From assembly GCA_910589145.1 (NCBI GenBank), contig CAJUSD010000020.1, forward strand, positions 1 to 57,888: a stretch of DNA of 57,888 nucleotides, written 5' to 3'. The stretch comes from an uncultured Oscillospiraceae bacterium (GTDB taxonomy: Bacteria; Bacillota; Clostridia; Oscillospirales; Ruminococcaceae). Below the pieces are notes generated by a model, which saw only the letters and a list, made by a program, of their open reading frames with translations, was not told the DNA's origin and made no database searches. Position 1 is the first letter of the stretch. Each line of letters opens with the position of its first letter. The position numbers and the translations under genes were made by a program. Below are positions 46,001 to 53,290 of this stretch, piece after piece.

Positions 46001-48812
46001 TTGGAAGGAAGCTTCATCCAAAAGATTTTTATCCCGGTTTTCAAAGCAGAGGAAAATTTTAAAACATTTATTGCCTTTTAGCCGCGGTCCTATTAATAAG
46101 GCGGAGGTTCTTTCTACATTGTCCCTTTTATCCCATTACCAAATTGAACAGTTGGCAGGATTGGAAATCCTGCGGGAATGTAAGGATAAAATTGGAGATC
46201 TTTACAACGGGGAAAATACAGATTGGGAAATGCTTGTGAAACAGGCGGAAATTGCCGGGCAGAGTGTGAAAGCATTGGAAAATCTATCTGGTGGACAGGA
46301 AATTCGGTTGAAATTTGCTTCCTCTGTGGAAGCCATTAAAACCGCTGAATGGTTTTATAGTGCATGGATTAAATTTCAGGAGGCTTCCAATAAGCTGAAC
46401 AGTCTTTTAGAACTTCAACCCCTGGAAGATGATGAATGGATGGTACAACAACTTTTCCGCTGTGATGAAATTCAGGATGGGCTGGACAGCCTGAGGGAAT
46501 GGATCATATGGAAAGGTCTTTGTAAGGAAGCATTCCATATGGGGTTGGGGCCAGTCATAACCGCATATGAGGGAGGGATTTTTCACAAAGAGGTAATGCC
46601 GTGCTATAAAAAAGCAGTTTATCATGCGCTCGCTGTTCAAACATTGCAGGCAGAAAAGCTAAATATCCTTCCCAGCGCCAAGCTGGACGGAAAGGTTTTC
46701 CAATTCAGGAAAGAAAAACACAAGTTACAAGACCTGGCGCGGAAAGAAATTTTTACCCAAACTGCATTACACCTTATGGATATGTCTAAGAAAATCCAAC
46801 AAAGAGGCGAGTTTCCAATTTTACAGGAAATTTTTCAAAATAATGGTGAAGGAATGAGTTTAAAACGGCTTTTTGAACAGTTTTCCACTATTCTTTCACA
46901 TTTATGTCCCTGTATCCTGACAGATCCCCTTTCTGCAGCCCAATATTTGAATACGAATTGGAAGCCTTTTGATTTGGTTATCCTTGATGAAGCGTCCCAG
47001 CTTCCTACATGCAAGGCAATTGGAGTATTAGCACGGGGGAAAGCAGCTATTATTGCAGGGGACTTAAACCAAATTCCTCCAGTTGATTTTCCGAAAAGAG
47101 TTCTTTCTAATACAGAAAGTATTTTAGATGCCTGCCTTGCTGTAAAAATGCCAAGAACCCATTTGCTATGGCATTATCGAAGCAGGTGCGAAAGCTTGAT
47201 TGCATTCAGCAATAAATTTTTTTACAGTAATAAAATTTATGTGTCCCCTTCAGTCAGCGAGCGGGAATCCAAAGTACAATTTATACATGTAAATGGATTC
47301 TTTGACCGGGGAGCTTCCCGCCAGAATCGCATAGAGGCAGAAGCAGTTGTAGCGGAAATTCTCTATCGCTTCCGGGAACCTTCTCTGTGTAATGCCAGCA
47401 TTGGGGTTGTAACTTTTAGCGCCAGCCAGAAAGCCCTTATAGATGACCTTTTTCTGGAAGCGTGCAGGCAGAATGAGGGACTGGAATTATGGGCCTGCAG
47501 TGCTCCAGAACCCCTTTTCATCAAAACTTTGGAAAATGTTCAGGGTTATGAACGAGACGTTATATTATTGTCAGTTGGATTTGGATGCGATCAAACTGGA
47601 AGAATGCCGGTAAGTTTTGGAATACTGAACCGGCAGAATGGATGGAAGTATTTAAATACAGCTATTTCCAGGGCTAGATTGGAGATAAAAGTATTTTCCA
47701 GTATTCTGCCTAAACAAATTGATCTGTCCCGGATCAGTTCTGAAGGCGCAGCAGTATTAAAGGCATTTCTGGAATATTCTCAAACTGGAGTTTTGGAAGT
47801 ATGGAAACAGGATGTTCTCCGCAGGAAAGAGAGATGGTTGGAAAACAGTATCTGCCGGGTTCTGAATAAATCCGGCTATAATACCCAGCAGCAGATAGGA
47901 AAATCTGCCTGCCGAATAGACATAGGCATAATAGACCCCAGAGACAGCCGCCGATATCTGGCAGGAATCCAGCTCAACTCTTCTATTAATCAAGATGAAT
48001 TTTTAGAAAATTTAGGCTGGAGGGTTATTAACATTTGCTCTGTTGATTGGTGGAAGGATTCCCGCAAAGAAATGTCCCGTATACTGGATATACTGGAAAA
48101 GCTGAAAAAAGTCCCATTGGAAACCGCGATTTTTGAGAAAAAAAAGCCGAAAGTAAAACAAACGACTGTGGAATTGAATGATAAAAAACAGGGCAATGCT
48201 ATAGAACTATCTGAATCTGAGACTTCTCTAAAACCTTCCGCCTCCAGCTTGGCACAGACATACCAGGCGGCTGTTTTGCCGAAAATAAGTTTAACATCAG
48301 CAGAGTATGGTTCTGATGATACTTTAGATACAGTTTTGGAAAAAGTAAAAGCGATTTTAGAGATTGAGGCACCTATTTCTGAAACCCTTTTGGTAAAACG
48401 TGTTCTGCAAAGCTGTAATATAAATAGGGGAAGCTCCAAAATTCACATGCAGAATGAAAAGGTTTTTCAAAGGTTAGGAGTAAAAACCACTGAACAGGAT
48501 GGAGTTCGGTTTTTATGGAGAGCTGAACAGGAACCAGATGCTTATGTTGGATATCGTGTTTCAGGAGAGGGGATTCATAAACGGGATGCAAAAGATATTC
48601 CCCAACAGGAGACGGCTAATGCAATTTGTGAGATCCTGGAGGAGCAACCCAGTATTTCTAAAACAGATTTGATGCGGGAAGCCGCCAAAAGACTTGGATA
48701 TATTAGAACTGGTGTGCTTGTCCTTACGGCTATGGAACGCGGCATAGATTGGGCAAGGAAAAGCGGACGTATTATAGTTGATAAGGCAGATAATATTTTT
48801 TTAAAAAGATAA
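43074..48812 (+). CDS. DUF4011-SF1 helicase-Vsr-like-DUF3320 protein (Hhe-like)
   Basis: A 1912-residue multidomain protein. ATG 43074 follows GGAGGG; an ATG at 43059 in frame contains that site. In order: a beta-rich N-terminus; a transglutaminase-like segment (GTCLDLALFYVACLEYLGLN, about residues 222-260); DUF4011 (WERSLLDLSLHNPLLNLQ, about 386-403); SF1 helicase with Walker A YGPPGTGKS (about 684-692), DEASQ (1305) and C-terminal helicase motifs (ENVQGYERDVILLSVGFG; RQNGWKYLNTAISRARLE); a Vsr-like end near 1610-1660; and DUF3320 at the C-terminus. This is the domain order of the Hhe anti-phage protein. Nuclease and transglutaminase-like sites look altered (see findings). It is AT-rich, consistent with transfer. 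Confidence 0.9.
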   Translation: MDRKSNFKLDAIVVQAVNFAFQQNITSIVREITIHNLGSSAVENVVLNIEIGSNFAAPFHQNISYIPSNQTITVKEIPFVFHLKSLSELSQRFDDILKVCLLSEEGILLAECTYPITIFAFDEWQGTTYFPELLASFVTPNRPETVEIIDHAAVLLKTWTKTASLDGYKSQNPNRVRLQAAAVFAALQEQKIACSMPLVDFEQIGQRISFCEMIMQKGTGTCLDLALFYVACLEYLGLNPLLIFKKGKLFVGLWLENTSFQEIVQDDSSCITRRIDGITAEIVVVECISFAVGRSIQFDGAEKMAVMEILNGEPLDVIIDLRRARLNNILPLPKRIFTETGWQAQLETSESVSLVPVSDSQGLAETIKIPENNADVLASLSRKAEWERSLLDLSLHNPLLNLQPSQTMLPILISPVSLLEDALSSGGEFEMIPQPSDWKTYKNRGDVEMLRLLGVYEERIRAEFQNKRLYSSFGEQELPQTLLSLYYHSRESLDERAENNLYLALGLLRWYENSGSEKACYAPIILLPVEIIRKSSDKSFSIHLRKEESKMNAVLLETLKRDFGIIIEGITPASSDSIDVQNIFGKVRQSITGQNRWDILEVAVLGIFPYSQFIMWSDLRSRSETLPDSLIVKSLMNGRSVWDSQDMKVDEELPADDVFQPVTLDESQLFAVRAAAEGQSFLLYGPPGTGKSQTITSIIANTLAKGKTVLFASGKTAALSAVWKRLEQIGISPFCLELYAGKLQKNDILEHLRYVIELNQELQETEYIRQTEKVSGLQKELEAFYQALNRIQPCGLSLKEIMERYEANANAGDAIVFTAESAAEIMEGDLERQEQMVSHLIDAASAVDHPYRHPLQWVNASQYTQQMREQLPNMLEEFRTVGKAAMEARKAIAILFDRGFRDTRQDWEWFAQVSQQLALWDDLPPVWAKIPNFSEWVSFVHTLAEYEKKAGLKKAALMEHWTPELLSQNGSALENDWKEASSKRFLSRFSKQRKILKHLLPFSRGPINKAEVLSTLSLLSHYQIEQLAGLEILRECKDKIGDLYNGENTDWEMLVKQAEIAGQSVKALENLSGGQEIRLKFASSVEAIKTAEWFYSAWIKFQEASNKLNSLLELQPLEDDEWMVQQLFRCDEIQDGLDSLREWIIWKGLCKEAFHMGLGPVITAYEGGIFHKEVMPCYKKAVYHALAVQTLQAEKLNILPSAKLDGKVFQFRKEKHKLQDLARKEIFTQTALHLMDMSKKIQQRGEFPILQEIFQNNGEGMSLKRLFEQFSTILSHLCPCILTDPLSAAQYLNTNWKPFDLVILDEASQLPTCKAIGVLARGKAAIIAGDLNQIPPVDFPKRVLSNTESILDACLAVKMPRTHLLWHYRSRCESLIAFSNKFFYSNKIYVSPSVSERESKVQFIHVNGFFDRGASRQNRIEAEAVVAEILYRFREPSLCNASIGVVTFSASQKALIDDLFLEACRQNEGLELWACSAPEPLFIKTLENVQGYERDVILLSVGFGCDQTGRMPVSFGILNRQNGWKYLNTAISRARLEIKVFSSILPKQIDLSRISSEGAAVLKAFLEYSQTGVLEVWKQDVLRRKERWLENSICRVLNKSGYNTQQQIGKSACRIDIGIIDPRDSRRYLAGIQLNSSINQDEFLENLGWRVINICSVDWWKDSRKEMSRILDILEKLKKVPLETAIFEKKKPKVKQTTVELNDKKQGNAIELSESETSLKPSASSLAQTYQAAVLPKISLTSAEYGSDDTLDTVLEKVKAILEIEAPISETLLVKRVLQSCNINRGSSKIHMQNEKVFQRLGVKTTEQDGVRFLWRAEQEPDAYVGYRVSGEGIHKRDAKDIPQQETANAICEILEEQPSISKTDLMREAAKRLGYIRTGVLVLTAMERGIDWARKSGRIIVDKADNIFLKR

Positions 48813-48860
48813 AGCTAATATACTTGTGCATTTACCTTTTTCATCCCCTGCCCAATCCTT

Positions 48861-49022
48861 AGAGCCTGTTTAATATCTCCCCGCGCCCGTCTTGGCGGCG
48901 TATTTTCCGCCTTGACCGCGTTAAAAATCCTTGCCATCCGTCAGGATGCCTGCGGATTTTTGCCTTGCAAGGCAAAAAATCCGCTCGTCAATCCGCACAC
49001 GTCGAGATATTAAACAGGCTCT
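48861..49022. repeat. MITE-like element with 19-bp terminal inverted repeats
   Basis: AGAGCCTGTTTAATATCTC (48861-48879) is perfectly mirrored at 49004-49022; 162 bp overall. The interior holds further palindromes around AAAAATCC/GGATTTTT and GCGGATTTTTGCCTTG with CAAGGCAAAAAATCCGC. No ORF. It may be a non-autonomous transposable repeat or a folded repeat RNA. Confidence 0.75.
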
Positions 49023-49056
49023 TAAATCTACCAGCCATATATTTTTAAAAAGCCCA

Positions 49057-49085
49057 TTGACAATTAAAACAAAGTCGGTTATACT
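49057..49085 (+). promoter_or_regulatory. Sigma-A promoter upstream of glutamine synthetase
   Basis: TTGACA (49057-49062), 17-bp spacer and TATACT (49080-49085). The predicted start (about 49092) lies immediately before a strong terminator-like hairpin. Confidence 0.82.
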
Positions 49086-49094
49086 ATGAACAGT

Positions 49095-49140
49095 AGCAAA
49101 GGCGCTGCGGGTTTATAAAGGCCCGCAGCGCCTTTTTGCT
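49095..49140 (+). terminator. Terminator hairpin in the glutamine synthetase leader
   Basis: AAAGGCGCTGCGGG (49098-49111) pairs with CCCGCAGCGCC (49122-49132) followed by TTTTT. The stem is GC-rich, almost 14 bp, and is extended by AGC/GCT. It would end most transcripts after about 45 nt, unless antitermination occurs or a second promoter lies downstream. Confidence 0.85.
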
Positions 49141-49209
49141 TGTAGACAGGCACACAAAGCGATATCCTCTGTAATAAATACGTGACAGAATCTTAGGAGG
49201 TTTTCAATT

Positions 49210-51306
49210 ATGAGTAATTTGCCGGAAATGTTTGGTTCCCTGGTCTTTAACGATGTAGTTATGAAAGAACGCCTGCCCAAAGCAACCTATAAAGCCTTAC
49301 AGAAAACAATTAAAAACGGTGAACCTCTGGATTTAGAGGTTGCAGATGTAGTTGCCAATGCTATGAAGGATTGGGCGATTGAAAAAGGTGTTACACATTA
49401 TACCCATTGGTTCCAGCCTATGACTGGGGTAACTGCTGAAAAACACGACAGTTTTATTTCCCCAACCAGCAACGGACAGGTCATTATGGAGTTTTCAGGT
49501 AAAGAACTCATTAAGGGGGAGCCTGATGCTTCCAGTTTCCCGTCAGGAGGCCTTCGCGCTACTTTCGAGGCTCGCGGGTATACTGCATGGGATCCCACTT
49601 CTTACGCTTTTATTAAAGATGGAATTTTGTGTATTCCTACTGCCTTCTGTTCTTACGGCGGTGAGGTTTTGGATAAAAAAACCCCTTTGCTTCGTTCTAT
49701 GAAGGCGCTCAGCGATCAGGCTGTCCGTGTACTCAAGTTATTTGGGGTAGAGGCAAAAAGCGTTTTAAGCACAGTTGGGGCAGAACAGGAATATTTTTTG
49801 ATTGATGAGGATGTATATAAAAAAAGGAGAGATCTTCTCTTTACAGGACGCACTCTGTTTGGGGCGAGAGCCCCTAAAGGTCAGGAACTGGAAGATCATT
49901 ATTTTGGTTCTATTAAACCTCGTGTCAGTGCATATATGAATGAACTGGACAAAGAACTATGGAAATTAGGAGTTCTCGCCAAAACAAAACATAATGAGGT
50001 TGCCCCTGCACAGCACGAGTTAGCGCCCATCTATACCAGTACCAACGTTGCCACAGATCATAATCAACTTACTATGGAGATGATGAAAAAGGTTGCCGCT
50101 CATCATCATATGGTTTGCCTGCTTCATGAAAAGCCCTTTGCAGGGGTTAATGGAAGCGGCAAGCATAACAACTGGTCGATTTCCACTGACAGTGGCGCGA
50201 ATCTGTTGGATCCTGGAAATACCCCATCCCAAAATGCACAGTTTATGCTCTTTTTGACTGCTGTTATAAAGGCTGTTGACGATTACCAGGATCTTCTTCG
50301 GCTGACAGTTGCCAGCGCAGGCAATGACCACCGTCTTGGCGCAAATGAAGCTCCTCCTGCTATTGTTTCTGTATTCCTGGGAGATGAATTAGGTGGGATT
50401 GTGGATTCCATTATTTCCGGCAAACCATATAAGGGTGCAAAGGAATCTTTAATTCAAATTGGTGTGGATACCCTTCCTGATATCCCCAAAGATACCACTG
50501 ACCGAAACCGTACCTCTCCATTTGCTTTTACTGGCAACAAGTTTGAATTCCGTATGCTGGGTTCTTCATCCTCCATTTCCTGCCCCAACATTTTTCTGAA
50601 TACGATTGTCGCTGAGTCCCTCCGCCAATTTGCAGATGAGCTTGAAAAAGCGCCTAAAGATAATTTTAATTCTGCTGTTTCCAATCTAATCAGACGGACC
50701 CTTACCGAGCATCAGCGCATCCTTTTTAACGGAAATAACTATTCCTCAGAGTGGGTCGAGGAGGCCCAACGCCGAGGGCTGCTAAATCTGAAGACTTCTG
50801 CCGAAGCCCTTCCTTACTATATTGAGGAAAAGAATATTCAACTTTTTGCCAGGCATAAGGTCTTTACCAAAAAAGAAGTATTTTCCCGGTACGAGATTTT
50901 ACTGGATAATTATTGCAAGGTTATTAACATTGAAGCGCTTACTATGCTCGATATGACTAAAAAGGATATTCTGCCGGCTGTTATAGCCTACAGTAAGGAT
51001 TTAAGCGATACAATCCTTAGTAAAAAACAGGTGTCGCTGGATTTGCCTTCGGATGCAGAGGAAACCCTTTTGAGGAAAATTTCCAGTTTGACTTCTTCAC
51101 TTTATCATAAGGTTGAGGCTTTGGATGCTGCTCTTCTGGGTGTGAAGGAGTATCCAAAAGAGGACGAATGCGCTAAATATTACAGTACAACTGTTTTGAA
51201 TGCAATGAATGAATTGCGTGCTGTTGCGGATGAGCTGGAGGTTTTAACTGCAAAATCCTATTGGCCCTTCCCTTCTTATGGAGATATGCTTTTCAGTATC
51301 CAATAA
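49210..51306 (+). CDS. glnN: Glutamine synthetase type III
   Basis: A 698-residue GSIII that makes glutamine from glutamate, ammonia and ATP; it is a cytosolic dodecamer in known members. The length is that of GSIII and far longer than GSI (about 470). Seen: VTHYTHWFQPMTGVTAEKHD (start of the catalytic region), GAEQEYFLIDED metal-binding strand, KHNEVAPAQHELAPIYTSTN, GVNGSGKHNNWSISTDSGAN and AGNDHRLGANEAPPAIVSVF. The active-site residues needed for ATP and Mn/Mg binding are present in these segments. A strong AGGAGG site precedes ATG 49210. A promoter-terminator leader suggests control by nitrogen status. A perfect terminator (51350-51392) follows, so it is monocistronic. Confidence 0.95.
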   Translation: MSNLPEMFGSLVFNDVVMKERLPKATYKALQKTIKNGEPLDLEVADVVANAMKDWAIEKGVTHYTHWFQPMTGVTAEKHDSFISPTSNGQVIMEFSGKELIKGEPDASSFPSGGLRATFEARGYTAWDPTSYAFIKDGILCIPTAFCSYGGEVLDKKTPLLRSMKALSDQAVRVLKLFGVEAKSVLSTVGAEQEYFLIDEDVYKKRRDLLFTGRTLFGARAPKGQELEDHYFGSIKPRVSAYMNELDKELWKLGVLAKTKHNEVAPAQHELAPIYTSTNVATDHNQLTMEMMKKVAAHHHMVCLLHEKPFAGVNGSGKHNNWSISTDSGANLLDPGNTPSQNAQFMLFLTAVIKAVDDYQDLLRLTVASAGNDHRLGANEAPPAIVSVFLGDELGGIVDSIISGKPYKGAKESLIQIGVDTLPDIPKDTTDRNRTSPFAFTGNKFEFRMLGSSSSISCPNIFLNTIVAESLRQFADELEKAPKDNFNSAVSNLIRRTLTEHQRILFNGNNYSSEWVEEAQRRGLLNLKTSAEALPYYIEEKNIQLFARHKVFTKKEVFSRYEILLDNYCKVINIEALTMLDMTKKDILPAVIAYSKDLSDTILSKKQVSLDLPSDAEETLLRKISSLTSSLYHKVEALDAALLGVKEYPKEDECAKYYSTTVLNAMNELRAVADELEVLTAKSYWPFPSYGDMLFSIQ

Positions 51307-51349
51307 TATTAGACTGATGATATTTTTTGTGGGTACAAAGCTGAAAAAC

Positions 51350-51392
51350 AGAAAAGGTGTTTTCCGTTGATAAGACGGAAAACACCTTTTCT
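51350..51392. terminator. Perfect 18-bp terminator after glnN
   Basis: AGAAAAGGTGTTTTCCGT (51350-51367) and its complement (51375-51392) with a 7-nt loop; T-rich on either side, so it can serve glutamine synthetase and the convergent transporter gene. Confidence 0.9.
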
Positions 51393-51514
51393 CTGTTATA
51401 CTCCCAATATTAGGAGCTTTTTAATAATGGGTAAATTATTGTCACTCATTAGGCTATAACAGAAATGCTTTATGTTTTTCATCATAAAAAAGAACTCCGT
51501 TGCAACGCCTCAAC

Positions 51515-52915
51515 CTACTGTAATCCTATGCGATTTTTTCTTTGAAAAATTTTTTCTTCTGCAAGAGAAATAACAAAATGAAATACCATGCCAAATCCAA
51601 ACATTAGAATAATGGTATTCATGTCAAAATCAATGGCATGAGTCAGGGTCAATACATAAAAAGAGCCATAATATCCAAAATTAATAATCAGTGAATTTAC
51701 CATGTTATACACGGTTTTCCCCAACCCGATAAAAATATTGTCAATGATCGCCCCTCCTGCGTAAGCTATGTAAAAGGGAACAAGTTTTATGGTTAGAGTA
51801 AATATCTCGTCTGCATTATACAGATTTTCGACAGAACGATAGAACGGTTTCCAAGTGGGAACGGAGAACGCCCAAAAAGCAATAACGGCACATACAATGA
51901 AGTAATAATTAAAACGTTTCAATTTTGTGTATCCGTTTTTACAATCAGAACGAATGACTTCTGCAAGCGCCGATATGGGGATAAGCAGCCAACCCCAAAT
52001 AAAATTGTTAGCAAGCCAATAGTTTCCTTGTTCTTCCACCATATTAACCATTTTGCAAACCATAACGGCATAGATAAAGTTATCCAAGAATTGATTCAAT
52101 CCTGAAAAAGCGCCAATTCTGCACCATTCTTTAAAAAGAGTAATGTCGGACTTTTGGAATCGGCAGAATTTGAGATACTTTTGAGTATACAAAAGTGGGA
52201 TACTGATTAGTGCAAGTACTGTGTTTACGACTATATTAGAAACCGCTACTCCATAAATATACAAACGCGGTATTAGTATAAAGTCCGCAACCAAGGACAA
52301 GAATGTCCTAATTATCAGGAAAAGATAAACATTTCTATGTTTTTCTGCAACAACAAACACAACATTGACAAAGCTTACAACAATTCCAATCATAAAAGCA
52401 CCAGTTTCCAAATAAAGGTATCGGATAGCAGTGGTAAATTCAATACCATCCGTGTTCATAGCCTTTAACAGTATTTTCCCATAAAGAAAAACCCCCATGG
52501 AAAAAACAGTGTACAAAACAAAGACAAGGAGCCCGGTTTTGAAGGCGGCACCTGCGAATTGGTCTGTTTGCTTTTTAAAAATCTGATTCAACATAGAATA
52601 AAGCGGAACAATTAGAAATGCTTGCAGGGTTTCATTTATCAGATCAAACCATTCCATTTGCCCGATAATATGGAATGCCTCGTTTTGGCTGCTTGCAGAA
52701 ATCAAAAAGGTCTTGATGGCTTGGTATACAGCAGGAATTAGTGCAAGTGAACACAACGCGATCCATAAAGGCCAATTAAAGCTTTTAAGCTGTGAATATT
52801 TTTCTTCTATAACATTTCTGCCATACAGTTTGAATTGTTTATGTATGGTAATCCCCCCATTTTTCTCCCAATTCACTTTTGTGTTACTGCCACGGAAAAA
52901 GATCCTGTATTGCAA
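51515..52915 (-). CDS. MATE-family-like multidrug exporter
   Basis: A 466-residue membrane protein with about 12 hydrophobic helices, e.g. WPLWIALCSLALIPAVYQAI, FAGAAFKTGLLVFVLYTVFS, IGIVVSFVNVVFVVAEKHR, YGVAVSNIVVNTVLALISIP, WLANNFIWGWLLIPISALAE. The helix count, length and small-residue patterns fit MATE/MOP exporters driven by Na+ or H+. Start is uncertain: the open frame begins at TTG 52915, but the first 24 residues look unlike a MATE N-terminus and the protein may start near ITIHKQFKLYGRNVIEEKYS. Convergent with glnN. Substrate unknown. Confidence 0.8.
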   Translation of the reverse strand: MQYRIFFRGSNTKVNWEKNGGITIHKQFKLYGRNVIEEKYSQLKSFNWPLWIALCSLALIPAVYQAIKTFLISASSQNEAFHIIGQMEWFDLINETLQAFLIVPLYSMLNQIFKKQTDQFAGAAFKTGLLVFVLYTVFSMGVFLYGKILLKAMNTDGIEFTTAIRYLYLETGAFMIGIVVSFVNVVFVVAEKHRNVYLFLIIRTFLSLVADFILIPRLYIYGVAVSNIVVNTVLALISIPLLYTQKYLKFCRFQKSDITLFKEWCRIGAFSGLNQFLDNFIYAVMVCKMVNMVEEQGNYWLANNFIWGWLLIPISALAEVIRSDCKNGYTKLKRFNYYFIVCAVIAFWAFSVPTWKPFYRSVENLYNADEIFTLTIKLVPFYIAYAGGAIIDNIFIGLGKTVYNMVNSLIINFGYYGSFYVLTLTHAIDFDMNTIILMFGFGMVFHFVISLAEEKIFQRKNRIGLQ

Positions 52916-52930
52916 GTCCTCCCGGATATA

Positions 52931-52983
52931 ATGAATGAGCCCCGCTTTTCGATAAAATCATTCGAAAAGCAGGGCTCATTCAT
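52931..52983 (-). terminator. Long hairpin downstream of tRNA-Leu
   Basis: A 22-bp stem (52931-52952 with 52962-52983, one mismatch) and 9-nt loop lie directly 3' of tRNA-Leu on the minus strand. A terminator for the tRNA is likely. Confidence 0.75.
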
Positions 52984-52985
52984 TA

Positions 52986-53072
52986 TGGTGCGGATAACAG
53001 GACTTGAACCTGCATGAGTGTGACCTCACTAGAACCTGAATCTAGCGCGTCTGCCAATTCCGCCATATCCGC
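52986..53072 (-). tRNA. tRNA-Leu(CAG)
   Basis: An 87-nt cloverleaf on the minus strand with GCGGATA/TATCCGC acceptor arms, an encoded CCA, a long variable arm as in class II tRNAs, and T-arm GGTTCAAGTCC. The anticodon loop reads ATTCAGGTT, giving anticodon CAG for leucine CUG. A hairpin follows downstream. Confidence 0.93.
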
Positions 53073-53224
53073 ATATTATATAACTTTTAAGCAATCTCCT
53101 CGACTGCTCCACTATTATAGCATTTAGGAAATGTTTTGTCAACTATTTTTCGATATTTTTTAATCGTTCATAAAATATGCTAATTTAGACCTTAAAATCA
53201 TCGTAAAATTGTTTTGCTAAAAAG

Positions 53225-53270
53225 ACCTTTCTTTCAATATAAGTTCTTAAACCCATACTGAAAGAAAGGT
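53225..53270 (-). terminator. Terminator of the isomerase-family gene
   Basis: ACCTTTCTTTCA (53225-53236) pairs perfectly with TGAAAGAAAGGT (53259-53270), loop 22 nt. On the minus strand it is followed by CTTTTTAG. It lies 20 bp beyond the gene's stop. Confidence 0.8.
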
Positions 53271-53290
53271 GATTTTAAGTGGATTTTAGA

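Noticed and set aside
52986..53072. tRNA-Leu as the attachment site of the prophage
   Set aside because: Glutamine synthetase, a core gene, lies between the phage block and the tRNA, and the integrase is at the far left. No phage gene borders the tRNA.
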